In this document: in pieces, positions 17,502-27,766 of the stretch
Layout: each line of letters opens with the position of its first letter
How positions within the stretch are numbered: position 1 is the first letter of the stretch
Source of the DNA: Deltaproteobacteria bacterium
GTDB lineage: Bacteria; Desulfobacterota; Syntrophia; Syntrophales; UBA2210
Assembly: GCA_018399535.1 (NCBI GenBank)
Contig: JAGYOR010000004.1
Span: forward strand, 1 to 35,737
Direction: 5' to 3'
Length of the DNA: 35,737 nucleotides
The notes under the pieces: generated by a model
The model's database searches: none
Seen by the model: the letters and a program-made list of their open reading frames with translations, nothing else
What the model was told of the DNA's origin: nothing
Program-made: the position numbers and the translations under genes

Positions 17502-18968
17502 ATGCTTGACGAACATGTTCCCGAAGGCCTGACGTTTGACGACTTGCTCCTGCTTCCGGCGGAGTCGTCCGCATTGCCCAAAGCGGTGGATACATCAACG
17601 ATTCTGACACACCGGATACGTCTCAGCATTCCACTCATCAGCGCAGCCATGGACACGGTTACTGAATCCCGCACCGCGATCTGCCTGGCACGTGAAGGAG
17701 GTATTGGAACGATACACCGCAATATGAGCATCGAACGCCAGGCCATCGAAGTAGACCGGGTAAAAAAATCAGAAAGCGGCATGGTTGTCGATCCTATTAC
17801 AATCGAACCGGAACAGAAAGTAGCCGATGCACTCAGCCTGATGAGCCGCTACAGCATATCGGGCGTACCGGTCGTCAAAGGAAGAAAACTCGTTGGAATC
17901 CTTACCAATCGGGATTTGAGATTCGAAGACGATCTCGAACAGCCGGTGTCTTCCGTGATGACGAAGGAAAACCTCGTCACAGTATCGGCGGATATAACGC
18001 TCGAGGAATCCAAGAAGCTTCTTCACAAACACCGGATCGAAAAGCTGCTGGTCGTCGATGGTGACTACAATCTGAAGGGGCTGATCACCATCAAGGATAT
18101 TGAGAAAATAAGGCGTTATCCAGAGGCCTGCAAGGATTCGCTGGGTCGCCTGCGGGTGGCGGCAGCCGTGGGCATTGTTGACCGGGAACCGCGAATTCAG
18201 GCGCTTCTTGACGCGGGCGCCGATGTTATCGTCATCGATACGTCGCATGGTCATTCTTCGGTTGTCCTTGATGCCATCCGGTCCACCAAGGCGAATTTCC
18301 CCGACTGCGATCTCATAGCGGGGAATGTAGCCACCGGTGAAGGCACCGAAGCGCTTATCAAGGCCGGAGTGGACGCGGTCAAGGTCGGCGTGGGTCCCGG
18401 CTCAATCTGCACGACGCGCATTGTCGCCGGCGTCGGAGTTCCACAGATGACGGCTATACGGGAGTGTACCAAAATGGCCGTAAAATACGACATCCCGGTA
18501 ATCGCCGACGGCGGCATCAAGTATTCCGGAGACGTGGTCAAGGCGCTTGCGGCCGGAGCGAACTCCGTCATGATCGGCAGTCTTTTCGCCGGCACCGAGG
18601 AAAGTCCCGGAGAAACCGTTCTTTTTCAGGGGAGAACCTATAAGGTGTACCGCGGTATGGGATCACTGGAGGCCATGAAGGCGGGGAGCAAAGACCGTTA
18701 TTACCACGGAGACGAATTCGAAAATACCACCATGAAGCTCGTCCCCGAGGGCATTGAAGGCAGGGTACCCTTTCGGGGGACGCTTTCGGCCAGCGTACAC
18801 CAGCTCATAGGCGGCATTCAGTCGGGTATGGGATATGTTGGATGCCACACAATCGATGAATTGCGAACAAAGACGAAATTTGTACGCATAACCAATGCCG
18901 GACTTCGCGAGAGTCATGTTCACGACGTGATAATCACCAAGGAAGCTCCCAATTACTGGATTGACTGA
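17502..18968 (+). CDS. guaB: Inosine-5'-monophosphate dehydrogenase
   Basis: [14 protein letters not shown]; tandem CBS domains; catalytic loop [23 protein letters not shown] at 17502 with GGAGG 6 nt upstream is preferred over the TTG at 17496 in the ORF track. Confidence 0.97.
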   Translation: MLDEHVPEGLTFDDLLLLPAESSALPKAVDTSTILTHRIRLSIPLISAAMDTVTESRTAICLAREGGIGTIHRNMSIERQAIEVDRVKKSESGMVVDPITIEPEQKVADALSLMSRYSISGVPVVKGRKLVGILTNRDLRFEDDLEQPVSSVMTKENLVTVSADITLEESKKLLHKHRIEKLLVVDGDYNLKGLITIKDIEKIRRYPEACKDSLGRLRVAAAVGIVDREPRIQALLDAGADVIVIDTSHGHSSVVLDAIRSTKANFPDCDLIAGNVATGEGTEALIKAGVDAVKVGVGPGSICTTRIVAGVGVPQMTAIRECTKMAVKYDIPVIADGGIKYSGDVVKALAAGANSVMIGSLFAGTEESPGETVLFQGRTYKVYRGMGSLEAMKAGSKDRYYHGDEFENTTMKLVPEGIEGRVPFRGTLSASVHQLIGGIQSGMGYVGCHTIDELRTKTKFVRITNAGLRESHVHDVIITKEAPNYWID

Positions 18969-18971
18969 CCG

Positions 18972-21900
18972 ATGCAGCACAGCGATTTTGTTCATCTTCA
19001 TGTCCACACGCAGTACAGCCTTCTTGACGGCGCCATACGTCTCGACGACCTTTTCGAGGCGGCCAGGAATTTTAAAATGCCGGCTGTCGCCATCACTGAT
19101 CACGGCAACATGTTCGGGGCGATCGATTTTTATCAGAAGGCCCTGAGTTACGGCATCAAGCCGATTATCGGCTGCGAACTGTACGTGACGATGGGAAGCC
19201 GTTTCGACAAGGGGGCCTCGGATTCCGGCGACACACCCCGTCATCTTGTAGTCCTTGCCCGCAACATGGAGGGCTATCGGAATCTCATGAAGCTCACCAG
19301 CAGCGGTTACCTTGAAGGCTTCTACTACCGGCCTCGCGTCGATAAACAGCTGCTCGCGGAATGCAGCGGTGGACTTATCGGCATGAGCGCCTGCCTGAAC
19401 GGCGAAGTGGCTTCCTGTATTCTGTCGGGAAACCGTTCCGGAGCGGAACGGGCGGCGGCAGAGTACCGGGACATCTTCGGCGAAGGAAATTTTTACCTGG
19501 AACTCATGGAAAACGGGCTGCCGGAACAGAAAGAAGCAAACGCGGGTCTCGTCGACGTGAGCCGGAAGCTCAACATCCCCCTCGTAGCCACGAACGATTG
19601 TCATTACCTGCGTCGCGAAAACGCGGAAGCACATGAAATCCTGCTGTGCATTCAGACGGGGAAGACCATAGACGATCCGAACAGAATGCGGTTCAAAACC
19701 GACCAGTTTTACTTCAAATCACCGGAAGAGATGAAGCAGAACTTCAGCTATGCGCCGGAAGCCATCGAAAACACGATCGCCATATCGGAGCGGTGTAATC
19801 TGACGCTGGATTTCGATCAGATATTTCTTCCTCACTTTGAGCTGGACGAGAGCGTATCTACTGAAGAATACCTGCGAAAACACGCACGCCAGGGATTGGA
19901 AAGGCTTTTTACATCCATTTCGGGAGGTGATCGTCCCGAGGTACAGGAGCGCTACAGGGAGCGTCTTGAAAGCGAACTGGACATAATCGAATCGATGGGA
20001 TTCCCCGGGTATTTTCTTATCGTGGCCGATTTTGTCGACTACGCGAAAAGAAACTCGATTCCCGTGGGACCCGGGCGGGGTTCAGCCGCGGGAAGTCTCG
20101 TCGCCTGGGCACTGGGGATCACCACCATCGATCCCATACGGTACGGGCTCTTTTTTGAACGTTTTCTCAACCCCGACAGGCGCAGCATGCCGGACATCGA
20201 TATCGATTTCTGCATCGAGGGGCGGGATGCCATCATAGACTACGTTACCCGCAAGTACGGCGCGGACCGTGTAAGCCAGATCATTACCTTCGGGAAAATG
20301 CAGGCAAAGGCGGTAGTAAGGGACGTCGGGCGGGCTCTCAACATGCCCTACGGGGAAGTTGACCGTATAGCCAAGCTTATTCCAAACGTGTTGAATATTA
20401 CTCTTGACGATGCCGTCAAGCGTGAGAGCAGGCTCAGGGAAGAAATCGACAAGAATCCCGCCATCAAAAAACTTATAGACATGTCAAAATCCCTTGAGGG
20501 CCTGACGCGTCACGCTTCAACCCACGCCGCCGGCGTCGTGATTTCCGATGTGCCTCTCGTCGAGCGGGTGCCGCTTTTCAAAAGCCCCAGAAACGACGAC
20601 GTGGTCACCCAGTACCCTATGAACGACCTGCAGCGGGTTGGATTGACCAAGTTCGATTTTCTCGGGCTCAAAACACTGACCGTCATCGAGAAGACGCTGC
20701 GGTTCATCGAGAAGGGAAGGGGGGTCAAGCTCGATTTTGACGAGATTCCTCTTGATGATTCAAAGACATACCAGCTCCTCATGAACGGGCAGACGGACGG
20801 CGTCTTCCAGCTTGAAAGTTCGGGCATGAAAGATATTCTTGTTTCAATGAAACCCGACCGCATTGAAGACCTGATTGCTCTTATAGCCTTGTACCGCCCC
20901 GGGCCCATGAACATGGTGCCGGATTTTATCGCCCGTAAACAGGGAAGGCAGAAAATCTCCTACGAAGTCGGTCAGCTCGAAAATATTCTGAAAGAAACGT
21001 ACGGCGTTATTCTGTACCAGGAACAGGTGATGCAGATCGCCAGCACCATAGGAAACTATACCATGGCCGAGGCGGACAATCTCCGGCGGGTCATGAGCAA
21101 AAAAAAGGTTTCCGATATGGAGCGTGAGAAACCCAAGTTTCTGGAGGGCGCCAAGAAAATCAAGATCAACGAGGCGCGGGCAAAAAAAATCTGGGAGCAG
21201 ATGGAGACGTTCGCAGAATATGGATTCAACAAGTCCCACAGCACGGCTTACGCCTTCATTTCATTCCAGACCGCTTACCTGAAGGCCCATTATCCCGTCG
21301 AGTTCATGGCCGCGCTTCTTACAAGTGAAAAGAACAATCGCGACAATATAATAAAATACATCAGTGAGTGCCGTGACATGGGAATCCCGGTGCTTCCTCC
21401 CGACGTAAATGAATCAGAAAAAGATTTCAGCGTGACCACGGATCAAAGTATACGCTTCGGCCTTGCGGCGGTGAAAAACGTCGGTGAAGGGGCCGTGGAT
21501 GCCATTATAGAAGCCCGTAATGAATCGGGAACCCGCGAACTCTTTCCATCCTTTTATGATTTCTGCACACGCACTGATTTTCGAAAAGTAAACAAAAAGG
21601 TGGTCGAAAGTCTCATCAAGTGTGGAGCTTTTGATTCCCTCGAACCCAACCGTCGCCGTCTGATGGAGGGATACGAGGCTATCGTCGATCTTGCCCAGAA
21701 GCGGAAAAAGGATCGACTGAGCGGTCAGAAAAGCCTTTTTGACCAGCCCGAAATGATGGAAGAAGCGGAACCTTCGCTTCCAGACATTCCCGAATGGGAC
21801 CAGGATGAATTGCTCGCCCACGAAAAGGACACCCTCGGGTTTTATGTTTCCGGGCATCCACTTCTCAAATATTCCGACATGCTCGGACTGGTCGCATCGG

Positions 21901-22430
21901 CTACATCGGAAACGGTGGGGTCTCTTTCGGATGGATCACCGGTAAGCATCTGCGGCGTTGTCAGCGGCGTTCGAGAGGTTTCGACGCGAAAAAAAGAAAC
22001 GATGGCATACGTAACGCTCGACGATATGAAGGGTCTTGTTTCCATCATACTGTTCCCGGAAGTATATCGTGCAACGTACGGCCTGATCGCCGGAGACATG
22101 CCCATTCATGTTAAGGGAACCATCGACGCGGGCGAAGAGGGGACAAAGATTCTTGCCACAGAGGTCGTTCCCCTTGAAGATGCCGTAAAAAACCCAGTAG
22201 GATCGGCCCATTTCACCGCCAACCTGGCGAATATCGAGCAGAACCTGGGGACCCTCAAAGAAATACTTGAGAAACACAGGGGAAGCTGCCCGGCCTATCT
22301 CCACCTCAACGGCGACAATCACGCCGAAACCATTATTTATCTCGGCGAAAAAGGCAAGGTGGAGCTGTCCGACTCGATCCGCGCCGATGTGGACCGTATT
22401 CTCGGTCCCGGTTCGACCGTGTTTATCTGA
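18972..22430 (+). CDS. dnaE: DNA polymerase III subunit alpha
   Basis: PHP start FVHLHVHTQYSLLDGA; GPGRGSAAGSLVAWALGIT; PDIDIDFCIEGRD; YQEQVMQIA; C-terminal OB fold region; 1152 aa. Confidence 0.97.
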   Translation: MQHSDFVHLHVHTQYSLLDGAIRLDDLFEAARNFKMPAVAITDHGNMFGAIDFYQKALSYGIKPIIGCELYVTMGSRFDKGASDSGDTPRHLVVLARNMEGYRNLMKLTSSGYLEGFYYRPRVDKQLLAECSGGLIGMSACLNGEVASCILSGNRSGAERAAAEYRDIFGEGNFYLELMENGLPEQKEANAGLVDVSRKLNIPLVATNDCHYLRRENAEAHEILLCIQTGKTIDDPNRMRFKTDQFYFKSPEEMKQNFSYAPEAIENTIAISERCNLTLDFDQIFLPHFELDESVSTEEYLRKHARQGLERLFTSISGGDRPEVQERYRERLESELDIIESMGFPGYFLIVADFVDYAKRNSIPVGPGRGSAAGSLVAWALGITTIDPIRYGLFFERFLNPDRRSMPDIDIDFCIEGRDAIIDYVTRKYGADRVSQIITFGKMQAKAVVRDVGRALNMPYGEVDRIAKLIPNVLNITLDDAVKRESRLREEIDKNPAIKKLIDMSKSLEGLTRHASTHAAGVVISDVPLVERVPLFKSPRNDDVVTQYPMNDLQRVGLTKFDFLGLKTLTVIEKTLRFIEKGRGVKLDFDEIPLDDSKTYQLLMNGQTDGVFQLESSGMKDILVSMKPDRIEDLIALIALYRPGPMNMVPDFIARKQGRQKISYEVGQLENILKETYGVILYQEQVMQIASTIGNYTMAEADNLRRVMSKKKVSDMEREKPKFLEGAKKIKINEARAKKIWEQMETFAEYGFNKSHSTAYAFISFQTAYLKAHYPVEFMAALLTSEKNNRDNIIKYISECRDMGIPVLPPDVNESEKDFSVTTDQSIRFGLAAVKNVGEGAVDAIIEARNESGTRELFPSFYDFCTRTDFRKVNKKVVESLIKCGAFDSLEPNRRRLMEGYEAIVDLAQKRKKDRLSGQKSLFDQPEMMEEAEPSLPDIPEWDQDELLAHEKDTLGFYVSGHPLLKYSDMLGLVASATSETVGSLSDGSPVSICGVVSGVREVSTRKKETMAYVTLDDMKGLVSIILFPEVYRATYGLIAGDMPIHVKGTIDAGEEGTKILATEVVPLEDAVKNPVGSAHFTANLANIEQNLGTLKEILEKHRGSCPAYLHLNGDNHAETIIYLGEKGKVELSDSIRADVDRILGPGSTVFI

Positions 22431-22449
22431 GTTACGGAATTTCAACGCG

Positions 22450-23193
22450 ATGCAGAAATATCACGAACGTGACTATCGTTTTCGCGTGCCTCCGCCTCGG
22501 GGCATGATCTGTCGGACCGTCAAAATCAGGGAGTCCGACCTTGCCGTGATCAGTGAAAGGGATCTATCCCGAAAGGCAATGACGGTTCTTGCCGAATACC
22601 GACGTCAAATCGAGGCGTATGCCTCGACAAGAAAGGATTTTCTGACGGCACTTGCTCCGTTGAAAGACGATCAATGGGCGCCGGCGATCGTCAGGGACAT
22701 GATGAAAGCGTCCCGTACCGTCGGAGTCGGACCAATGGCCGCCGTGGCCGGCGCGATAGCGGAATACGTCTGCAGGGACATTGCAACTGAAAGCGAAGAT
22801 ATCATCATCGAAAACGGGGGGGACATTTTTCTTTTGCTGCGTACGAGGAGTTCACGCGTAGCGCTCTTTGCCGGAGATTCCACGTTGAGTAACAAAATGT
22901 CGCTCATCATTGAACCGGTGAAGACGCCGGTGGCCGTCTGTACCTCGTCGGCGACGGTGGGTCCGTCGCTGAGTTTCGGTCGTGCCGACGCGGCCTGCGT
23001 CGTTTCGAATTCGGGTGCGCTTGCAGACGCGGCGGCAACGTTACTGTGCAACAAGACGAAAAAGAAAGGTGATATCAAAACGTCGCTGGAGCTGGCAGAG
23101 ACAATAGAGGGGGTACGGGGAGCTGTTCTTATAGTGGGAGACACATTCGGTGCTTGGGGCGACGTGGAACTGGGAGATGCAGGATCAGCGTGA
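22450..23193 (+). CDS. UPF0280 family protein (ApbE-like fold)
   Basis: MQKYHERDYRFRV...RTVGVGPMAAVAGAIAEYV...IIIENGGDIFL...ICTSSATVGPSLSFGRADAACVVS-like blocks. Start moved to ATG 22450; the ORF-track start at 22267 lies inside dnaE. Confidence 0.85.
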   Translation: MQKYHERDYRFRVPPPRGMICRTVKIRESDLAVISERDLSRKAMTVLAEYRRQIEAYASTRKDFLTALAPLKDDQWAPAIVRDMMKASRTVGVGPMAAVAGAIAEYVCRDIATESEDIIIENGGDIFLLLRTRSSRVALFAGDSTLSNKMSLIIEPVKTPVAVCTSSATVGPSLSFGRADAACVVSNSGALADAAATLLCNKTKKKGDIKTSLELAETIEGVRGAVLIVGDTFGAWGDVELGDAGSA

Positions 23194-23258
23194 TATCGAC
23201 ATAAAGTTTACATAACATATCTTATCAGACATTTAAATTGTTGGGTCCGTCGATGTCA
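23191..23258. other. Long-range inverted repeat at the convergent UPF0280/nitroreductase junction
   Basis: TGATATCGAC (23191-23200) pairs with GTCGATGTCA (23249-23258), 10 bp with one G-T wobble, ~48-nt AT-rich loop. Confidence 0.35.
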
Positions 23259-23924
23259 TCAGTCCACCCAGCGTACTATTTCATCTTTCTCGACTCTCAC
23301 CCTCTCGAACGTGTTTACGGGATTCTCCCGGTCCGTGTATCCCAGTGCCACTCCCGCGACTATTCTCTCGTTCTGCGAAATGTTGAATAGTTCACGCATG
23401 AGTCCGGGATACCTGACCGCCGCCGCCATGATGCAACTTCCGACGCCCTTTTCGTGAGCGAGGAGACACAGTGTCTGGATGAATGCCCCCGCGTCGAGCA
23501 TCGCGTATTCGAGGGACAATTCCTTTTCGATGCTTACCACTACCAGGACAGGAGCGCCGAAAAGCTCGGCCATTCGAAGGTAAAAGGCATTCCGTCCTTC
23601 CCTGTCGTCGCGCGCAATTGAAAGAGATGAAAGGGTTCTTCTTCCCACGTCCCGGTATCGTTCCAGGCAGCGAGACGGCCATTTTTCAGGCATGGAGACA
23701 TCAGGTTCCGACGGCGCGCCCGACATGGCGAGCCTCGTGCTTTCTTCCTTGAATCGGCGGAGTGTTTCGCCTCGTACAACGGTAACATTCCACGGCTGTG
23801 TATTTCCCCATGAAGGAGTCCAGCGGGCAGCATCGATAATTTCATCAATCAGCGTTTTTTCAGGCGGTGTATCGCTGAACTCCCGTATGCTTCGACGTGT
23901 CAGAACAGCTTCGAACAAATTCAC
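23259..23924 (-). CDS. Nitroreductase family protein
   Basis: MNLFEAVLTRRSIREFSDTPP, WTPSWGNTQPWNVTVV, MLDAGAFIQTLCLLAHEKGVGSCI; GTG start with GGGGGAGGG upstream. Confidence 0.92.
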   Translation of the reverse strand: MNLFEAVLTRRSIREFSDTPPEKTLIDEIIDAARWTPSWGNTQPWNVTVVRGETLRRFKEESTRLAMSGAPSEPDVSMPEKWPSRCLERYRDVGRRTLSSLSIARDDREGRNAFYLRMAELFGAPVLVVVSIEKELSLEYAMLDAGAFIQTLCLLAHEKGVGSCIMAAAVRYPGLMRELFNISQNERIVAGVALGYTDRENPVNTFERVRVEKDEIVRWVD

Positions 23925-24014
23925 GGTCGCCCTCCCCCTTTATCAAATAACTTAAAGCGATGGATAAATAATAAAGTTAATTATTCAATAATAACAGTAC
24001 TATTAATTAATATA

Positions 24015-25448
24015 TTATCGAACTTTTCCGTAATATACCAGTGCCGACATGGCGCGGGCGCATTGTTCCGGCGTATCATATATGGGAATACCGCCGTCTT
24101 TCAGTATGGATTCCATGACGTCCTTTTCCAAACGCGCAAACCGCAGGCATATGACCGGTTTGCCGTGAACGACTGGCAACGACGCGTATATCTTCGCTCC
24201 TTCGACGGCTTTCTGTACCGGATCGGGGAGCGTTTCGGGCCGGTCGGGGTCGATATCGAGTGACGGGTCCCATATCTGGGGGCTGACGGGAACATTGCTG
24301 ATGACGCCGTCAATATAATCAAGCTCCAGAAGACGTCGAATGATGTCGGCTTCCTGGAGTGCGGTCCTTTGACTTCCGGCGAAATCGACGGGATTTTTTG
24401 CCGGCGGCGCATGGCCGGGAAGAAGAGCGCTGATCATTGAAGCGGTTTCCTGGTCGAGTTCAGGAAGATCGAGACCGAGTGCCGAGCAGGCGTCTGTCCC
24501 GACAACGCCCTGGCCGCCGCTTCCCAGTATGGCCACGCGGTTTCCCGCAGGAAGCGGAAGCCCCACCAGCGCCTCGGCTATCTCAAAAAGGTGAAAAGCC
24601 TCGCGTACCTGAATAATGCCGGCCTGGCGGCACATGCCGTCGAATACACGTCCCGAACCGGCGACTGAGGCGGTATGAGACATAGTCGCCCGCTGCCCGA
24701 CAAGAGATCGACCGGCCTTGTAAAGAACGATGGGTTTTATTTTCGATACCCGTTCCGCCGTTTCGAAAAAGCGACGCCCGTCCCGTAACCCTTCCAGGTA
24801 GATGGTGATAACTTTCGTGCCGTCGTCATCGGCAAGATATGACAGGTAATCAGAGACATCCAGGTCGGCCTGATTGCCGATGCTTATAAAGGAACGCAGG
24901 CCGTAGCCCTTCTCGTTCGCAACCTGTGCCAGGGCGACGCCGAAGGTACCGCTTTGCGAAATGAAGCTCACAGGACCGGCGGTGACGGGGCGGCTGAAGC
25001 AGAGGTTAAGGTTGACTGCGGCGCTCCAGAGGCCCATGCAGTTGGGTCCCACGAAACGGATGCCGTATTTTTCGGAGACTGAGCGGGCTTCGCTCTCGAG
25101 AATCAAGCCTTTTTCACCTGTTTCGGCGAACCCGGCGGATATAACCACGGCCCCCCTGATGCCGCTCACGGCGCAATCGCGCAGGCGATCAGGAACTGAG
25201 GCCGCAGGAGTCGTTATCACAGCGAGGTCGACAGGTTCCGGCAGGTCAAAAACAGTCGGGTAGCATGGCAATCCCTGTATTTCGTCATTACCCGGATTGA
25301 CCGGGTAGACACGCCCCCTGAATCCGGTCGCGAGAAGGCGTTGCACCATCATGAACCCCCACTTGCCAACTTGGCTCGAGGCCCCGACAACTGCCACCGA
25401 GGAGGGTTTTAAAATACAGTCAAGATCAGCTCCGGCATGCTGTATCAC
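24015..25448 (-). CDS. NDP-forming acyl-CoA synthetase, alpha-type (CoA-binding plus CoA-ligase domains, no ATP-grasp domain)
   Basis: PSSVAVVGASSQVGKWGF, VYPVNPGNDEIQGLPCYPTV, GPNCMGLW, SQSGTFGVALAQVANEKGYGLRSFISIGNQADLDVSDYLSYLADD, SHTASVAGS; GTG start. Confidence 0.9.
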   Translation of the reverse strand: MIQHAGADLDCILKPSSVAVVGASSQVGKWGFMMVQRLLATGFRGRVYPVNPGNDEIQGLPCYPTVFDLPEPVDLAVITTPAASVPDRLRDCAVSGIRGAVVISAGFAETGEKGLILESEARSVSEKYGIRFVGPNCMGLWSAAVNLNLCFSRPVTAGPVSFISQSGTFGVALAQVANEKGYGLRSFISIGNQADLDVSDYLSYLADDDGTKVITIYLEGLRDGRRFFETAERVSKIKPIVLYKAGRSLVGQRATMSHTASVAGSGRVFDGMCRQAGIIQVREAFHLFEIAEALVGLPLPAGNRVAILGSGGQGVVGTDACSALGLDLPELDQETASMISALLPGHAPPAKNPVDFAGSQRTALQEADIIRRLLELDYIDGVISNVPVSPQIWDPSLDIDPDRPETLPDPVQKAVEGAKIYASLPVVHGKPVICLRFARLEKDVMESILKDGGIPIYDTPEQCARAMSALVYYGKVR

Positions 25449-25449
25449 A

Positions 25450-26361
25450 CTACAATCCTTCCTCGGCCAGTTTCTTGATGAGGCGTTCCTGCATGTCCGT
25501 GATTGATTTCGGCACTTTTATCGTGAGGTACAGGTAGGCGTTTCCCCTTCCGTTACCCCTGAATCTCGGCATACCGAACCCCTTCATCCTGATTTTTGTG
25601 TGCGGCTGCGATCCGGGTGGTATCTTGACGCGCTTGACAACGCCGTCAATGGTGGGAACGTCGATGGCAGCACCAAGAACAGCCTGGGAATACGTAACAG
25701 TCTGTTGAATCGTCAGGTCGTCGCCGTGCCGGCCAAACCGTTCATGCGGAAGCACGCGTATTGTAATATAAATGTCGCCCGCGCTGCCTCCGTAGGTTCC
25801 GGCGCCTCCCCTGCCCGGAAGTCTCAGCCTCTGCCCCGTCGAGATTCCCGGCGATACCTTGACCAGGAGTTTTTCACCGTGTCCTGATGAGGGTATTGAA
25901 AGTTTTTTTTCAGTGCCGGTAAACGCTTCTTCCAGGGTGATGTCGAGGTTGTAATCGACGTCATTTCCCCGTCTCGGCCTGGGCGAATGCTGTTCCTGCC
26001 GGAAGCCGCCGAACAGGTCGGCAAAGGGATCGTCTCTGAAGGCGGTACGCCGTCCACCCCGCCCCCCGAAACCGAATTCCCGCAGTATGGACTGGAAATC
26101 GAAATTTCTGAAAATGTCTTCCTGTGAAAACCGCCTGCCGAAGGCCTGTGAACCATACGTATCGTATTCACTGCGTTTCTTCGGGTCGCTCAGCACGGCG
26201 TAAGCCTCGCTGATTTTTTTAAACCGGGTTTCCGCTTCTTTGTCGCCGGGATTGCGATCGGGATGATAGAGAAGGGCCTTCTTTCGATAGGCTTTCTTGA
26301 TTTCCTCTGCCGACGCCTTGCGGTCCACGCCCAGTATCGTGTAGTAATCTTCGTTGCTCAT
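25450..26361 (-). CDS. DnaJ C-terminal-domain co-chaperone, CbpA type (no zinc-finger)
   Basis: J-domain [38 protein letters not shown] region; no CxxCxGxG repeats. Confidence 0.93.
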   Translation of the reverse strand: MSNEDYYTILGVDRKASAEEIKKAYRKKALLYHPDRNPGDKEAETRFKKISEAYAVLSDPKKRSEYDTYGSQAFGRRFSQEDIFRNFDFQSILREFGFGGRGGRRTAFRDDPFADLFGGFRQEQHSPRPRRGNDVDYNLDITLEEAFTGTEKKLSIPSSGHGEKLLVKVSPGISTGQRLRLPGRGGAGTYGGSAGDIYITIRVLPHERFGRHGDDLTIQQTVTYSQAVLGAAIDVPTIDGVVKRVKIPPGSQPHTKIRMKGFGMPRFRGNGRGNAYLYLTIKVPKSITDMQERLIKKLAEEGL

Positions 26362-26363
26362 GG

Positions 26364-26810
26364 TTATTCATTCATGCCGGAACGCCCTTCCCGGTAAACG
26401 TCAGAAGGCGTACTGAAAAAATCGTTTCTTTCCGGTGGGTCGTAATATCCCCTGTCGGTCAGCGGCACCATATCGAGAGTGTTCCCGCCGCATCGCATGA
26501 CACGGTCGAATGTCATGACAAAACCCTTAATAAAACCGTATCTTTTAAAGACCTCTATGGCATAGGCCGAGCAGGTCGGATACATGGGACAACGATCCCC
26601 GTCAACACGTGATATCGAAAAGAGCAGTGTCCGGAATCCCTTGATAAACGTCCCCTCGGGTTCAGACGAGGGCTTCTCATCATAGCCGGCGGAGACGGCC
26701 GTTTCGGCGCCCGCGTTGAAGTCCCAGGGAGCCTTCCCTGCTTCACCAAACGGAGGAACAAAAACTATCCCGATTGCAGCAACCATTGTTAACAATAATC
26801 CGGTTTTCAT
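26364..26810 (-). CDS. YidD-like (membrane protein insertion efficiency factor family) protein with N-terminal signal peptide
   Basis: [35 protein letters not shown] matches the YidD core; preceded by [25 protein letters not shown] and a ~35 aa linker. Confidence 0.82.
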   Translation of the reverse strand: MKTGLLLTMVAAIGIVFVPPFGEAGKAPWDFNAGAETAVSAGYDEKPSSEPEGTFIKGFRTLLFSISRVDGDRCPMYPTCSAYAIEVFKRYGFIKGFVMTFDRVMRCGGNTLDMVPLTDRGYYDPPERNDFFSTPSDVYREGRSGMNE

Positions 26811-26823
26811 GACAGTCTGCCGT

Positions 26824-27759
26824 TCAAAACGTTACACTTAGAGTCAGATACCTCGACCCGCTGTCGTTCCGCATAAGGGAGACGCCCGACCGTGACTTGA
26901 GCGACTGTATGAGACTTTCCTCCCTGTGCCTGTTCACGGCATGAGCGCTTCCCACAGCGCTGTATATATTCCCGGTATACCACCCGAGCTCGAAAAAGGT
27001 TACGATGCCTCCCGCCACGTGGTCTCCGTTGTCGAAAAGTTCAACGGCCGCCCAGATAAACAGGCCGTTCAGAAGAAACGCCACCAGACCGTCCCGGTAA
27101 TGTCCGGTGTAAACATGGCCGGCGCCGGGTAGCAGTGCGGCCATCGTTCCCGCAGCCGCGGGCGACTTGCGCGGAAGGTCGTCGATCATTCCGAGTCCCT
27201 CTGACAATATGGCGGCCGGATGATGAAACGTACTGTTCGTGGATATCCCGGCGAGCATGCGGCCCGCTTCTTCCCATTCTCGCAGATCAACGTATACCAG
27301 CGCGCGTTCGAAGAGCGCCTTGTTTCGTAATTCACCGGCATCCCCGTCGATAACCATTTGAAATGACGTGAGCGCGTCCTCGAGCAGGCCGAGTTCATGC
27401 TCGGCTTTTCCCTTCAGGTATTCGGCTTCCGGCCTTTTCAGGCTGCCGGGAAACCGCTCGATAAACGTCGCCAGGGATTCGACGGCCTCGGCCCAGTGTT
27501 TCGCCCGGAAATAACACAGGGCTATTTTGAAGCAGGCCTCTTCGCGTAGATTGTCTGCTTCAGAATAGAGAAAAAGGAAGCGCTTGTACTCGCCGATGGC
27601 CCTGAAAAAATCCTCTTCGTTAAAAAGATGTTCAGCAAACTCGAACTGGCGCAGCGCTTCGGCGTCTTCACCGGCGGCGGATTCGTTCGCCAATGCCATC
27701 GGCGCCGACATCAGAAAAACGGCAAGTACAAGTACGTATGCAGCAATTCCCTTTTTCAA
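26824..27759 (-). CDS. Exported TPR-containing protein with C-terminal membrane segments
   Basis: TPR-like helices (QFEFAEHLFNEEDFFRAIGEYKRFLFLY...); C-terminal LLPGAGHVYTGHYRDGLVAFLLNGLFIWAAVELF. TTG start at 27759 gives signal peptide MKKGIAAYVLVLAVFLMSAPMALA. Confidence 0.75.
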   Translation of the reverse strand: MKKGIAAYVLVLAVFLMSAPMALANESAAGEDAEALRQFEFAEHLFNEEDFFRAIGEYKRFLFLYSEADNLREEACFKIALCYFRAKHWAEAVESLATFIERFPGSLKRPEAEYLKGKAEHELGLLEDALTSFQMVIDGDAGELRNKALFERALVYVDLREWEEAGRMLAGISTNSTFHHPAAILSEGLGMIDDLPRKSPAAAGTMAALLPGAGHVYTGHYRDGLVAFLLNGLFIWAAVELFDNGDHVAGGIVTFFELGWYTGNIYSAVGSAHAVNRHREESLIQSLKSRSGVSLMRNDSGSRYLTLSVTF

Positions 27760-27766
27760 GCGAATT

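Noticed and set aside
18663-19634. 323-aa minus-strand ORF antisense to guaB/dnaE
   Set aside because: Fully antisense to two confidently assigned genes; composition is low in recognisable motifs and is the expected shadow of GC-biased codons.
22267-22449. Upstream extension of the UPF0280 ORF overlapping dnaE
   Set aside because: The extension is an out-of-frame read of the dnaE 3' end; the family-like N-terminus begins at ATG 22450.
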